Source: Acidobacteriota bacterium
GTDB lineage: Bacteria; Acidobacteriota; Thermoanaerobaculia; Gp7-AA8; JAHWKK01
Assembly (NCBI GenBank): GCA_019347945.1
Contig: JAHWKK010000003.1
Coordinates: forward strand, 95,059-159,058
Reading direction: 5' to 3'
Length of the DNA stretch: 64,000 nt
Below are positions 26,656-36,154 of this stretch, piece by piece; position 1 is the stretch's first letter, and each line of letters starts with the position of its first letter. Both the position numbers and the translations under genes were made by a program. Below the pieces are notes generated by a model that saw only the letters and a list, made by a program, of their open reading frames with translations, had not been told where the DNA came from and ran no database searches.

Positions 26656-27651
26656 TCAGCGGCTGCGAAGGGCCGAATCGATCAGCCGGTCCCATTTCGA
26701 CTTGAGCTCCCGCACCTGGCGTCGAAGGCCGGCGACCCCGCCCTGGGGCGGTGCAGGGAAATCGAGCGCGAGAACGGGGCTGTCGTATTGGGCAACCGAC
26801 GCGACGGGCTGCCCGTTGCGGATGTCGACGATGTTGCGGCTCGTGATTTTTCCGAGGCTGACGTCGCTGAGAAGAGGGGTGTAATAGAAGCATCCTTCGA
26901 AGTAGAAGTGCGTCACCTGGCTCCATCGCGACCGGCCCCGTTCCAGGATCCGCTCTCCCCCGTGGAAGAGATTTGCCGACCAGATCAGTGCCTGTCCTCT
27001 TTTCACGTTCAGAGTCTTCCGCTCCAGTCCGGACGAGAGCATCAGTTCCGCGACGAACTGCTCGTAAAGCGGATAGTGCTCGTATTGCTGCTGTTGGGTG
27101 CTGGCCCTCAGACCGAGGTCTTCGAGTGTATAGAAGGGGAGCTCCTGGCTTCGCGGATAGTAATGAAGCGGCCCGTTGCCGCCATCGATGTCCTCGAGGG
27201 CGACCCAGACGCCGCACATGAATCCGGGGGGGAAGGAGTGAAAATGGATGGTATCGCTGTGAGTCGCCTGCTCGGAGCCCTTGCAGAAGTTGAGCGTCTG
27301 AAAGGGGATGGGGCGACGCTCGTAGAAGATCTCCAGAAGGTCGACCACACGCTTCGATGCGGCAATTCTGCGGATCCGCTCGTTGACGGTCCAGCCGTCC
27401 TGGATCCGGGTCTCATCCGAGAAATAGGGACCGGTGTCGTAGGCGAAACGGGGCGCGATCTCGACGGGGAGCGCCTCGAGGTCGTTGGGATCGAGTATCG
27501 GGTCGATGACGACGTAGCCGTCGGCCCGGTAGTCGCGAACCAGGCGCTCGGTCTCCGGGTCGAGGTTCTTCGCTGCGAGCTGCTGCTCGAAGTCGGGTCC
27601 CTCGAACCACGGGCGCACCGGGCCGAGCTGTTCTGCTGTGAGGGGACTCAC
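26656..27651 (-). CDS. Phytanoyl-CoA dioxygenase (PhyH) family protein
   Basis: This protein of about 331 residues is an Fe(II)/2-oxoglutarate-dependent oxygenase of the PhyH family. Metal ligands are the HSD of ATHSDTIHFHSFP and the His of NLFHGGE, with a downstream Arg (RSRWSQVTH) for 2-oxoglutarate. YRADGYVVIDPIL near residue 42 is the typical N-terminal segment, and LEDIDGGNGPLHYYPRSQ precedes the distal His. A C-terminal extension of about 50 residues lacks a known domain. The start is set at GTG 27651, where homology begins; the frame stays open far upstream. The substrate is unknown. Confidence 0.83.
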   Translation of the reverse strand: MSPLTAEQLGPVRPWFEGPDFEQQLAAKNLDPETERLVRDYRADGYVVIDPILDPNDLEALPVEIAPRFAYDTGPYFSDETRIQDGWTVNERIRRIAASKRVVDLLEIFYERRPIPFQTLNFCKGSEQATHSDTIHFHSFPPGFMCGVWVALEDIDGGNGPLHYYPRSQELPFYTLEDLGLRASTQQQQYEHYPLYEQFVAELMLSSGLERKTLNVKRGQALIWSANLFHGGERILERGRSRWSQVTHFYFEGCFYYTPLLSDVSLGKITSRNIVDIRNGQPVASVAQYDSPVLALDFPAPPQGGVAGLRRQVRELKSKWDRLIDSALRSR

Positions 27652-27831
27652 GCCGGGTACAAACCGGCCGCAGGCCGGGAGGATTTCTTTCCGGACTGTC
27701 GGGATCTCGGTGGCTTTTTCGCGGTCCGGCCGTTGATAGAGGTCACAATGGGATAACGTCCGACGCCGGAAAGCCCGATCCGCAGAGGCGGTTGTAACAT
27801 TTCGGGGGCTGATCGACTCTGTCTGAATGTC

Positions 27832-28518
27832 ATGGGTGAAGCCGAACCAAAGCGGGAGTTTCAGGAAGACCATGAGAGCGCCATGGCGGATGAAGAGGTC
27901 GTCGCGGCGGTTCTCTCCGGAAACACTCCGCTGTATGAGCTTCTGATGCGGCGGTACAACCAGCGGATCTACCGGACGGTTCTCGGAATCATCGGACGGC
28001 CGGAGGACGCTGAGGACGCCGTCCAGCATGCCTGGCTCGAGGCATGGCGGAATCTCGGATCGTTCGAGCGAAGATCCTCCTTCCCGACCTGGGTCACCCG
28101 GATCGCCGTGAACTCCGCGTTCGGGCGGATCAGGCGGGAGGGGAGGGCGATCGAGCTGGCGACTCCCGATCGGAGCCGCCCTGAATCCGAATCCACGACA
28201 CCGGAGGTGTTGGCGATGTCTTCTCAGATGCGAGAGATTCTCGAGAGGGAGATTCTCGGCCTCCCACGCGACTACAGAATCGTCCTCGCACTGCGCGATG
28301 TCGAAGGGATGTCGACCGCGGAATGTGCGGAGGCGCTCGATGTGACGGAGGGCGTCGTCCGGACCCGCCTCCACCGTGCGCGGGCGATGCTGCGCGAGCG
28401 ACTCGAGAAGCTCGGAACCTGTGAGATGGCCGCGCTCATGGCGTTCGCAGGGCATCGCTGCGACAGAGCTGTGACCAGCGTGCTGAACGCAATCAGCAGT
28501 GAATCGAAAACGCGTTGA
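27832..28518 (+). CDS. ECF-family sigma-70 factor
   Basis: This 228-residue alternative sigma factor has region 2 (YELLMRRYNQRIYRTVLGIIGRPEDAEDAVQHAWLEAWRNL) and region 4 with the helix-turn-helix GMSTAECAEALDVTEGVVRTRLHRARAML. Residues after 200 hold F-A-G-H-R-C-D-R-A-V, a Cys-bearing tail seen in one large ECF group. No anti-sigma gene is adjacent; the next gene is a DoxX-like membrane protein 37 nt downstream, which may be its target or co-regulated. ATG 27832 or the internal ATG 27883 (MADEEVV) could be the start. Confidence 0.9.
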   Translation: MGEAEPKREFQEDHESAMADEEVVAAVLSGNTPLYELLMRRYNQRIYRTVLGIIGRPEDAEDAVQHAWLEAWRNLGSFERRSSFPTWVTRIAVNSAFGRIRREGRAIELATPDRSRPESESTTPEVLAMSSQMREILEREILGLPRDYRIVLALRDVEGMSTAECAEALDVTEGVVRTRLHRARAMLRERLEKLGTCEMAALMAFAGHRCDRAVTSVLNAISSESKTR

Positions 28519-28555
28519 TACTCAACCGTCGACCAACACAAGGAGGAGATTCGAA

Positions 28556-28954
28556 ATGAATGATCATATGAGCCGTCAGGCGTTCCAGCTTCTGCGATTC
28601 GGTTTCATCGTTGCGCCGCTCGTTGCGGGACTCGACAAGTTCTTCAATGTGCTGACCGACTGGGAAAAATACCTCGCACCTTTCATTCCTTCGATGACGG
28701 GCCTCTCCCCGTCGGCGTTCATGACGATCGTCGGTGTGGTCGAGATCGTCGCCGCCATCGTCGTCGCAGTGAAGCCGAAACTCGGAGGCCTTCTCGTCGC
28801 GGGCTGGCTCCTCGGAATCATCGTGAACCTCATCGCGGTCGGCGGATATCTCGACATCGCCCTTCGCGACGTCGGCCTGATGATCGGAGCGCTCGCGCTG
28901 TACCTCCTCGCTCGCGCCTCGGAGACGCAGGCTCCGGCCGAAGCGCGGCACTGA
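28556..28954 (+). CDS. DoxX-like four-span membrane protein
   Basis: This 132-residue membrane protein has four predicted helices (LLRFGFIVAPLVAGLDKFF; FMTIVGVVEIVAAIVVAV; GGLLVAGWLLGIIVNLIA; DVGLMIGALALYLLARA). The motif R-F-G...L-D-K-F and the GVVEI second helix are typical of DoxX-like proteins, which handle small redox metabolites or quinone-linked functions. The strong AGGAGGA ribosome site upstream fixes the start. The position right after the sigma gene suggests co-transcription. Confidence 0.75.
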   Translation: MNDHMSRQAFQLLRFGFIVAPLVAGLDKFFNVLTDWEKYLAPFIPSMTGLSPSAFMTIVGVVEIVAAIVVAVKPKLGGLLVAGWLLGIIVNLIAVGGYLDIALRDVGLMIGALALYLLARASETQAPAEARH

Positions 28955-29000
28955 TCGGAGCGCACGAGTCGAATCCAGCAGGCAGATCACTCTCGGAGGA

Positions 29001-29006
29001 TAGAAT
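29001..29006 (+). promoter_or_regulatory. Putative -10 box of rnhA
   Basis: TAGAAT with an 8-nt spacer before GTG 29015, consistent with a leaderless or nearly leaderless transcript. Confidence 0.5.
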
Positions 29007-29014
29007 CGGCTTTC

Positions 29015-29452
29015 GTGAGCCCCGGAACGAGAGTGATGATGTATACCGATGGAGCGTGCAGCGGAAACCCCGGACCGGGAGGGTGGGCAGCGCTGCTGCG
29101 ATGGAACGATCACGAGAAGCTCGTCTCGGGAGGCGATCCCTCCACGACCAACAACCGGATGGAGCTGCTCGCCGTGATCCAGGGATTGCGCAGCCTCAAA
29201 AGGGGCTGCTCGGTCCGGATCGTGACCGATTCGCGCTATGTGATGGACGGAATGACGAAGTGGCTCGCCGGCTGGCGCCGGCGAGGATGGAAGACCGCTT
29301 CGAAGGCGCCGGTCAAGAATCAGGATCTCTGGGAGAGTCTCGATCGGGAGATTTCGCTGCACGAGGTCGAATGGGAGTGGGTGCGAGGTCACTCGGGCCA
29401 TGAAGAAAACGCGCGGGTGGATGAGGCCGCGCGTGCGGCCATTCCGTTTTGA
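29015..29452 (+). CDS. rnhA: Ribonuclease HI
   Basis: This 145-residue RNase HI degrades RNA in RNA-DNA hybrids. Catalytic acids are visible: Asp12 in [14 protein letters not shown], Glu50 in NNRMEL, Asp72 in TDSRYV, and the late Asp in ARVDEAA, with the catalytic-loop His in RGHSGHEEN. The start is GTG 29015, though ATG at 29036 (MMYTDG) would also keep the fold. It lies alone between the sigma/DoxX pair and ptsN. Confidence 0.95.
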   Translation: MSPGTRVMMYTDGACSGNPGPGGWAALLRWNDHEKLVSGGDPSTTNNRMELLAVIQGLRSLKRGCSVRIVTDSRYVMDGMTKWLAGWRRRGWKTASKAPVKNQDLWESLDREISLHEVEWEWVRGHSGHEENARVDEAARAAIPF

Positions 29453-29568
29453 GAGTCGGGTAAAGCTGGAACCGGAATGAGGCGTGCACCACTGCTGACG
29501 CGCATGACGTAGAATGACCGGCGCTCCGGGTGCTGGCTGCTCGACGGCGTGCATTTCGACGACCCGAC

Positions 29569-30036
29569 ATGAAAATTGGTGAAATGATCAGGGAGGATCT
29601 GATCCTCCCGGAAGTTCGTTCGTCCCGCAAAGATGACGTGATCCGCGAGCTGGCCGGTTTTCTCGCGTCGAGCGACGACCGCGTAACAGCAGCCGATGTG
29701 ACGCGGGTGCTTCTCGAGCGGGAAAAGCAGGGCTCGACCGCGCTCGGAGAGGGAATTGCCGTTCCCCACGGAAAGCTCAGCTCGGTCGACGAGTTGGTCG
29801 CATGCCTCGGAAGATCGCGCCGCGGGGTCGACTTCGGAGCCGCCGACGGGAAGCCCACACACTTCTTCTTCGTCATCGTCGCACCTCCCAGCTCGGCCGG
29901 TGACCATCTGAAAGCTCTCGCGCGCATCAGCCGGGTCTTCCGGGATGGTTCGATTCGCGACCGGCTGATGGAAGCAGAGACCGCGGAAGAGATGCGGAAC
30001 GTGATTGGAGAGGCCGAGGGCGACGGGTCACGGTAG
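29569..30036 (+). CDS. ptsN: PTS EIIA-Ntr-like protein
   Basis: This 155-residue EIIA domain of the fructose/mannitol superfamily has the phosphorylatable His in AVPHGKLSSV (near residue 68), after STALGEGI, and the C-terminal helix FRDGSIRDRLMEAETAEE. EIIA-Ntr proteins are regulatory; in E. coli the unphosphorylated form binds TrkA and lowers K+ uptake. Here the gene sits 26 nt before trkH-trkA in the same direction, supporting a role in K+ control. No other PTS genes are in the window. Confidence 0.88.
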   Translation: MKIGEMIREDLILPEVRSSRKDDVIRELAGFLASSDDRVTAADVTRVLLEREKQGSTALGEGIAVPHGKLSSVDELVACLGRSRRGVDFGAADGKPTHFFFVIVAPPSSAGDHLKALARISRVFRDGSIRDRLMEAETAEEMRNVIGEAEGDGSR

Positions 30037-30062
30037 TCCCGTCACGCAGCGGCCCCATACGG

Positions 30063-31664
30063 ATGGCGAGACGCGCGGAATGGCAGCCGGGGGATGCCCG
30101 GCACCAGTCCACGTGGCGGCTTGTGGCCCGCGACGTCGGAGCGCTCCAGGTTCTGATCGGGCTCGGCATGCTTCTGCCGGCGCTGGTGGCCCTCATCTAT
30201 GGTGAGATTCATACCGCGATCGCCTGTGCGCTGGCGTCGGCTCTGACCGCCGGCTGCGGCGCGCTCGCCGCACGCAAATGGCGCGACGTCGGAGATCCGG
30301 AGCGCCGGCACGCGATGATCATCGCGGGTCTCGGGTGGCTCGTCAGCGCAATATTCGGGGCGATTCCTCTGACGCTCACGGCGTGGATCACACCGGATTC
30401 GGTGGCGCAGTCGTTCGTTCCCCCGGGAGAGACGTATCGTTCGAGCCTCCTGATCTTCCGTAACCCTCTTCACGCCCTTTTCGAAAGCATGAGCGGTTTC
30501 ACGACCACGGGATTCACGATGACCGTTCACGAGCCGTCGATCGGCCGCGGTCTTCTCTTCTACAGATCTCTGATGCAGTGGATCGGTGGAGTCGGAGTGA
30601 TCGTCCTTTCTCTGGCGGTGACGCCGCGTCCTCGTGCGGTCGGCGAGCTCGAGCTCTATCACTCGGAAACCGCTGGTATGAAGCTGCGGCCGACCATCCT
30701 CGGAACTGCGCGTGCCATCTGGAAGATCTACGCCGCGATGACGCTGCTGGTGTTCGTATGGCTGTTCGTGTCGACGCTGCTGATTCTTCCCGGCTACGGG
30801 CTCGAGCCGACTCTGTTCAATTCCGTGAACCACGCGATGACCGGCATCGCCACCGGAGGCTTCAGTACGCTGGATCGCAGCATTGCGGATTACGAGTCTC
30901 CGGCGATGGAGATGGTCCACATGGTGCCGATGATCCTCGGCGTCATCGCGTTTCCGTTGTACTACGCCTTTGTACGTCGCCGGCGTCTGCTCGTCTTCTG
31001 GAAGGATCCGCAGTTTCGCCTGATGGTCATGATTCTCGCCGTGATGATTCCGACTGGATTTGTCCTTCTGGTGGGCGCGCCGGCAGTCGACGCGCCCGCG
31101 CGCACCGCAGCGTTTCAGATGGTGAGCGCGTTGTCGGGCACCGGATGGTCGACCTCCGACCTTCAGCAATGGAGCGCTCCTGCGCTGCTTCTGATGGCGC
31201 TCGGAACGATGGTTGTTGGCGGTGCTGCCGGGTCGACGTCGGGAGGGCTCAAGCTGATTCGCGCCTACGTTCTGCTCCGCGCAGCCATGTGGCGCGTCCG
31301 GAAAGTGTTTCTCCCTGCAGAGGCGGTTATTCCGTTCCGCGTGGGAGAAAAGAATATGACGTCTCAGGCAATGCAGCGGGAGGTCGCCGATGCGGCCGTG
31401 TTGTCGTTTCTCTATCTCGTGATGATGGCAATCTCGATGGTCACCACGGTTGCGCTTGCAGGTCCCGAGTTCACGACCGCCGAGGCGATCTTCGACAGCG
31501 TGTCGGCGCAGGGAACCGTCGGTCTCTCCACCGGAGTCGCCAATCCCGACATGCATGTGGTTCTCGAAGTAATGTACATCCTGCAGATGTGGACCGGCCG
31601 GCTCGAGATTTTCCCCGTCATCATCCTGTTCGGCGCTCTGGTTTCCAGAGCAATGAGGCGCTGA
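30063..31664 (+). CDS. trkH: TrkH-type potassium uptake transmembrane subunit
   Basis: This 533-residue channel-like subunit has about ten spans. The four P-loop filters with their conserved Gly are visible in order: SMSGFTTTGFT, HAMTGIATGGFST, SALSGTGWSTS and SAQGTVGLSTG, with the MQWIGGVGVIVL motif after the first. AGSTSGGLKLIR precedes the last repeat. It works with a cytoplasmic RCK gating protein, here trkA, whose start is 3 nt after this stop. Confidence 0.95.
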   Translation: MARRAEWQPGDARHQSTWRLVARDVGALQVLIGLGMLLPALVALIYGEIHTAIACALASALTAGCGALAARKWRDVGDPERRHAMIIAGLGWLVSAIFGAIPLTLTAWITPDSVAQSFVPPGETYRSSLLIFRNPLHALFESMSGFTTTGFTMTVHEPSIGRGLLFYRSLMQWIGGVGVIVLSLAVTPRPRAVGELELYHSETAGMKLRPTILGTARAIWKIYAAMTLLVFVWLFVSTLLILPGYGLEPTLFNSVNHAMTGIATGGFSTLDRSIADYESPAMEMVHMVPMILGVIAFPLYYAFVRRRRLLVFWKDPQFRLMVMILAVMIPTGFVLLVGAPAVDAPARTAAFQMVSALSGTGWSTSDLQQWSAPALLLMALGTMVVGGAAGSTSGGLKLIRAYVLLRAAMWRVRKVFLPAEAVIPFRVGEKNMTSQAMQREVADAAVLSFLYLVMMAISMVTTVALAGPEFTTAEAIFDSVSAQGTVGLSTGVANPDMHVVLEVMYILQMWTGRLEIFPVIILFGALVSRAMRR

Positions 31665-31667
31665 GCG

Positions 31668-33023
31668 ATGTATGTGATCATCGTAGGAGCGGGAGAAGTC
31701 GGTAGAACTATCGCGCGGCTTCTCGTCGAGGAGGGACACGAGGTCGCCGTCGTCGAGCTCGACGAAGAGCTCGCTCGCAGACTCGATTCGTCGCTGAATG
31801 CACTGGTGGTTCAGGGATCAGGGATCAGCTCGTCGATTCTGCAGCATGCCGGTGTCGAGCGTGCCGATCTGCTGCTTGCCGTAACGAGTACGGACGAAGT
31901 GAATCTCATCGCATGCATGACCGCTCGCAAGTACGGAAGCGAGCGGCTGCGCGTCGTCGCTCGAGTACGGGAATCACGCGACGTGGTGGGTGAGCTGGCA
32001 CTGAGCGCCGAGGATCTGGGACTCGATGCTCTCATCAGCCCGGAGCAGGCCATCACCACCGCCACCATCGAGGATCTCGAATACGCCGGCGGCGGGGAGA
32101 TGCGAGAGCTCGGCGGCGGCCGTCTGATGCTGGTCGGGATGATGCTGTCGGAGGACTCGCCGCTCGTTCACGAAACTCTCGAGGAGCTGAGGGAGGACTT
32201 TCCGGGTGAATTTCTCGTCGTCGGAGTCCAGGGAGAGGATGGCCGGATCCCGAGCGGCTCCGACCGTCTGCGTCCAGCAGACCGCGCTTTCGTCCTGGCG
32301 CCTCCGGGCTACCTGACCGAGCTCGCGATTCTCTCCGGAACTCCGTGGTACCACGTCCGGCGGGTACTGATCGTCGGATGTGGCAATACCGGTCTCGCGC
32401 TCGCCCGTGTGCTCGAGGAGAGAGAATACGAGACGACCATCATCGAAAAAGACGGGGATCGTGCCGAGCATCTCTCGCACGTGCTGGCGGACGCGCTCGT
32501 GCTTCAGGGCGACGGAAGCGATCCGGAGTTCATGCGAAGTCGAATCGAGCGCGGCCGCATCGATGCGGTCGTCGTGCTCCTCAAGGATCCCGAAAAGTCG
32601 GTGCTCATCGGTATATTCGCAAAGTCCCTCGGTGCGAGAAAAGTGATCGTTCGCTGCGATAAGCCCGCCTATGCGCGTCTCGCAGGAAACCTCGGGATTG
32701 ATGCGGTCATCAGTCCAAAACGGGCCATGACCGATGCCATTCTCCGTTACGTCCGAAGCGGCCGGATCGAAGCGACGCTGCTGCTCGGCGAACAGGTTGC
32801 CGAGATCATCAGGTACACCGTGGCGGAAAAACCGAAAAACAGGGAAATCCTCGAGAAGCCGCTGCGCGCGCTCACTTTCCCGGAAGGATCCCTCGTCGGA
32901 GCCGTGATCCGGGAGGGGCAGATGTTTCTCGGATCCGGCGACACCGTTCTGCGCGCGGGCGACGAGCTGTTCATGGTCACCCTGCGCGACGTTCTCGGCG
33001 AAGTGGAACGGTTTCTCGCCTGA
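31668..33023 (+). CDS. trkA: Trk system NAD-binding subunit TrkA
   Basis: This 451-residue cytoplasmic gating protein has two RCK_N/RCK_C repeats. The first nucleotide-binding motif is [13 protein letters not shown] (residues 3-15) and the second is [13 protein letters not shown] (about 230). Each is followed by a TrkA-C domain (about 135-215 and 365-450). Two full RCK units match TrkA rather than the single-domain KtrA. It follows trkH by 3 nt. Confidence 0.95.
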   Translation: MYVIIVGAGEVGRTIARLLVEEGHEVAVVELDEELARRLDSSLNALVVQGSGISSSILQHAGVERADLLLAVTSTDEVNLIACMTARKYGSERLRVVARVRESRDVVGELALSAEDLGLDALISPEQAITTATIEDLEYAGGGEMRELGGGRLMLVGMMLSEDSPLVHETLEELREDFPGEFLVVGVQGEDGRIPSGSDRLRPADRAFVLAPPGYLTELAILSGTPWYHVRRVLIVGCGNTGLALARVLEEREYETTIIEKDGDRAEHLSHVLADALVLQGDGSDPEFMRSRIERGRIDAVVVLLKDPEKSVLIGIFAKSLGARKVIVRCDKPAYARLAGNLGIDAVISPKRAMTDAILRYVRSGRIEATLLLGEQVAEIIRYTVAEKPKNREILEKPLRALTFPEGSLVGAVIREGQMFLGSGDTVLRAGDELFMVTLRDVLGEVERFLA

Positions 33024-33082
33024 CCGCGCTCTCGGAGACGGCACGGCGGTTTTGACTAAACTGATCGGCGGAACGCGATCAG

Positions 33083-33913
33083 ATGGAGAGCCCGATGCCT
33101 GTTGACAATGAATTCAGTGAGGCCGTGAACAGACTCTCGAGGACGTTTCTGGAGTCCGTGACGACATATCTGCCGCAGCTGCTGGGTGGACTGCTCGTGC
33201 TCGTCGTCGGCGTACTGCTGGCGTGGCTGCTGCGCGCGATCGTCGTCCGCCTGTCGGGCGGGCTCCACCGATGGCTTCCTCAGACATTGCGCCGCTCGGG
33301 TGAGCCCGGACGCCTGGCGAAGCTCATCGGCGCGATCATCTTCTGGGTCGTTCTGCTGCTCTTCGTGACGGCGGCCATCCACATCTGGGGGCTCACGATC
33401 GTGGCGGACTGGCTTGCCCGCATCGTCGCCCATCTTCCCTCCATTGCCGCGGCGGCCCTGATCGTCGTTCTGGGCGTGCTGCTCGGACGCTTTGTTCGCG
33501 ACCTCACGCTCGGTGCTGCGTCGAAGCTCGAGTACCGCGCGCTCCTCGCCCGGGTGGCACAGGCGGGTGTCTGGGCGGTGGCCGCAGTCGTTGCGATCGA
33601 TCTGATCGGCCTCGACATCACGTTCATCGTCGTTCTCGCCGGGATCGTTCTCGGTGCCCTCGCAGGGGGCGTCGCGCTGGCATTCGGTATCGGGGCAGGG
33701 CCCTTCGTTCGAGATTCGCTCGCGGTGCGCGATGTCCGCGCGCGATACCGCCTCGGCGACGAAATCCGGCTGGGAGATCTCGAGGGACGCATTGTCGAGA
33801 TGTCTGCTCGAAGCGTCATCCTGGAAACCGTGGACGGGAAGCTCGCCGTCCCCGGCCGCTTCTTTGCCGAACAGCCGTGCACCATGATCATCCGGGAGGA
33901 ATCCGATGGCTGA
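33083..33913 (+). CDS. Mechanosensitive-channel-like membrane protein
   Basis: This 276-residue protein has a long amphipathic start and four to five helices. The blocks LPQLLGGLLVLVVGVLLAWLLRAIV and LPSIAAAALIVVLGVLLGRFVRDL are the 'conserved TM helix' repeat found in MscS relatives. The third GLDITFIVVLAGIVLGALAGGVALAFGIG resembles the pore-lining TM3 of MscS. A short soluble tail of about 50 residues forms a single beta-like domain (RLGDEIRLGDLEGRIVEM) rather than a full MscS vestibule. It overlaps the next gene by 8 nt. Confidence 0.8.
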   Translation: MESPMPVDNEFSEAVNRLSRTFLESVTTYLPQLLGGLLVLVVGVLLAWLLRAIVVRLSGGLHRWLPQTLRRSGEPGRLAKLIGAIIFWVVLLLFVTAAIHIWGLTIVADWLARIVAHLPSIAAAALIVVLGVLLGRFVRDLTLGAASKLEYRALLARVAQAGVWAVAAVVAIDLIGLDITFIVVLAGIVLGALAGGVALAFGIGAGPFVRDSLAVRDVRARYRLGDEIRLGDLEGRIVEMSARSVILETVDGKLAVPGRFFAEQPCTMIIREESDG

Positions 33914-34766
33914 CGGAGCGAAGCAGTTGACCATGGGCTTTCTCGCGCGGCATCCCGATGCTGCCGCGGCCGTTCTCGAAGAGCAGCCGGTCGACGTCGC
34001 GGCGGCCTTCCTCGCGGAGATTCCGGCTCGTCTCGGCGGTCCGGTTCTCGGGCTGATGATGCCCTTTCAGGCGTCCCGCTGCCTGCTCGAGGTGGATCCC
34101 GAGGCGGCAGCGGGGCTTCTGAGAGAAATGCCTCACGCGATCGCCGCAACGAATCTGCGGCGATGGCCCGCGTCGAAACGGGATCATCTTCTCGGTCTCC
34201 TCCCCAGCCGCCTGGCATTCACCATCCGGCTTCTCCTCGGTTATCCCGCTACCACCGTCGGTGCCTGGATGGACCCGCAGCCGGCGCTGCTTCCGAGAGA
34301 GGGAGATGTCGGAAGCGCGCTCGCCCGCCTCGGCGAGGAGGACGGCGAAGTCGAGCGGATCGTCTTCGTGACCGATCGGGAGCAGCGTCTCGAAGGACAG
34401 GTGCGCATCGGTGCGCTGTTGCGGGCGACTGAGCGGACGCCGCTCTCCGCTCTTCTCGAGCCAGTGCCGGCGCCGGTTCAGGCTCGGGCCGACCTCATCG
34501 AGCTCCGCGATCACTCCGTCTGGGACGAGCCCGATCCGGTTCCGGTGCTGTCGCGCGAGGGCCGCGTGGTGGGTGTGCTGCGCCACTCGGACCTTCGCCG
34601 CGGTCTGGTCGGCTCGCGTACCGACTCGAGAGATGCTCCCGGCAACAGCCTCGTCAATCTCGCCGGCGGCTCGTGGCTCGGGATGGCGCGGGTTCTCGAG
34701 AGCGCCCTCGGCATGCTTCCGCCGGCCCGGCCACCGCAGCCAGCGCCGAAGGAGCAGACGAAGTGA
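33906..34766 (+). CDS. Soluble MgtE N-domain + CBS protein
   Basis: This 286-residue protein has no membrane helix. Residues 1-120 form an MgtE_N-like superhelix (repeats such as LARHPDAAAAVLEEQPVDVAAAFLAEIPA), and residues about 125-255 contain a CBS pair (VGAWMDPQPALLPREGDVGSALARL ... VPVLSREGRVVGVLRHSDL). In MgtE channels these cytosolic parts sense Mg2+ and gate the pore. Here they form a stand-alone protein directly before a complete mgtE, with a GTGA overlap. It is probably a regulatory subunit (inference). Confidence 0.78.
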   Translation: MADGAKQLTMGFLARHPDAAAAVLEEQPVDVAAAFLAEIPARLGGPVLGLMMPFQASRCLLEVDPEAAAGLLREMPHAIAATNLRRWPASKRDHLLGLLPSRLAFTIRLLLGYPATTVGAWMDPQPALLPREGDVGSALARLGEEDGEVERIVFVTDREQRLEGQVRIGALLRATERTPLSALLEPVPAPVQARADLIELRDHSVWDEPDPVPVLSREGRVVGVLRHSDLRRGLVGSRTDSRDAPGNSLVNLAGGSWLGMARVLESALGMLPPARPPQPAPKEQTK

Positions 34767-36076
34767 CCGTTCAGGCCGCACCCGCCATTGAAGCGTTCAC
34801 CCACCGCTTTCTCCGGGATTATCCGCGCGAAGCGGCGCGGGAAATCGAGAAGCTCGAGCCCGAAGTTGCGGCGCCGGTACTCGCGCGCGAGCCGCTTCAC
34901 GTCCTGCTCGCGGTCTGGAACCATCTTGCGCCGGCTGTGGCCGATCCGCTGCTTCGGGCCCTTCCCGAGGAGACGGCTGCCGGGCTGCTGCGGGAGCTCG
35001 ATCCCGGGTGGGCGGCATCGGCACTTCGTCGGATGGACGAGGACGACCGCAAACACTATCTGGAGCTGTTGGGCCAGAATGTCGCCGACGATCTCCTTCG
35101 CATGATCGAGTATTCTCCCGACCGGGCGGGCGCCCTTATGGATGCGCGGGTCCTGGCGTACCACGGCGAGGCGACCGCGGGCGAAGTGCTCTCCCGGATG
35201 CGAGCCGGCTCCCGCCATCAGCAGAAAGCCGTCTTTCTTCTGGACGACGCGCAACGCTTTCATGCGGTCGTGGACATTCAGGACATTGCGCTGGCGGATC
35301 CGGAAACGCGGCTCGAGGAGCTCGCTCATCCGCCGGGGGCCGCGGTCTCGGCAATCGACCCGAGGGAGACCATCGTCGAGCTGCTCGAGCGGCAATGGAT
35401 CGACGAGCTCCCGGTACTCGACGTCCACAACAGACTCCTCGGGGTGATTCGCGCGAATGAGCTGATGCGGGCACTTCAGGAGTCGACGAGTGCCGACCTG
35501 CAGACGATGGTCGGTGTCGGGAAAGAGGAGCGGGCACTCTCTTCCGTCGGCTTTGCCGTGAGGAAGAGACTGCTCTGGATGAACATCAACCTCGTGACCG
35601 CTTTCCTGGCCGCCGCGGTCGTCGGCCTGTTCGAATCGACCATCGCCCAGTTCACGGCGCTCGCCGTGCTCCTGCCGGTGGTTGCGGGGCAGTCGGGCAA
35701 CGCCGGAGCTCAGGCGCTCGCCGTGACGATGCGCGGTCTCGCGCTTCGCGAGATCGGGCTGCGCCAATGGGTGCGTATTCTGATGAAGGAGCTGCGCGTG
35801 GGAATGGTCAACGGCGTGGCGATCGCATTGGTCACGGCTGCCGGCGTCTATGTCTGGAGCCGGAGCGAGGGCCTCGCGCTCGTCATCGCGCTCTCCATGG
35901 TCATCTCGATGACCATCGCGTGCGTCGCGGGCGCGATGGTTCCGCTCGCTCTCACCCGCGCGGGGCAGGATCCGGCGCAGTCGTCGTCCATCCTCCTCAC
36001 GACCGTGACCGATGTCGCCGGCTTCATGTCGTTCCTCGGCACGGCAACACTCCTCTCCGGAATGCTCGTCGAGTGA
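34763..36076 (+). CDS. mgtE: MgtE-family magnesium transporter
   Basis: This protein of about 437 residues has an N-terminal MgtE_N domain (10-125), a CBS pair (about 130-255; VVDIQDIALADPETRLEEL and ELPVLDVHNRLLGVIRANELMRALQ), then five membrane spans from about 290. The pore motif is visible in PVVAGQSGNAGAQALAVTMRGLA. GTG 34763 lies in the GTGA overlap with the preceding gene, with GGAG upstream. It closes the ion-homeostasis run that starts with ptsN. Confidence 0.93.
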   Translation: MTVQAAPAIEAFTHRFLRDYPREAAREIEKLEPEVAAPVLAREPLHVLLAVWNHLAPAVADPLLRALPEETAAGLLRELDPGWAASALRRMDEDDRKHYLELLGQNVADDLLRMIEYSPDRAGALMDARVLAYHGEATAGEVLSRMRAGSRHQQKAVFLLDDAQRFHAVVDIQDIALADPETRLEELAHPPGAAVSAIDPRETIVELLERQWIDELPVLDVHNRLLGVIRANELMRALQESTSADLQTMVGVGKEERALSSVGFAVRKRLLWMNINLVTAFLAAAVVGLFESTIAQFTALAVLLPVVAGQSGNAGAQALAVTMRGLALREIGLRQWVRILMKELRVGMVNGVAIALVTAAGVYVWSRSEGLALVIALSMVISMTIACVAGAMVPLALTRAGQDPAQSSSILLTTVTDVAGFMSFLGTATLLSGMLVE

Positions 36077-36154
36077 GACTGTCGGGAGTCACATCTGGCG
36101 CCCGGGAAGGATGAGACGCGCACTGCGGGTTTGCTCTACGAAGAGGACCTCGGA

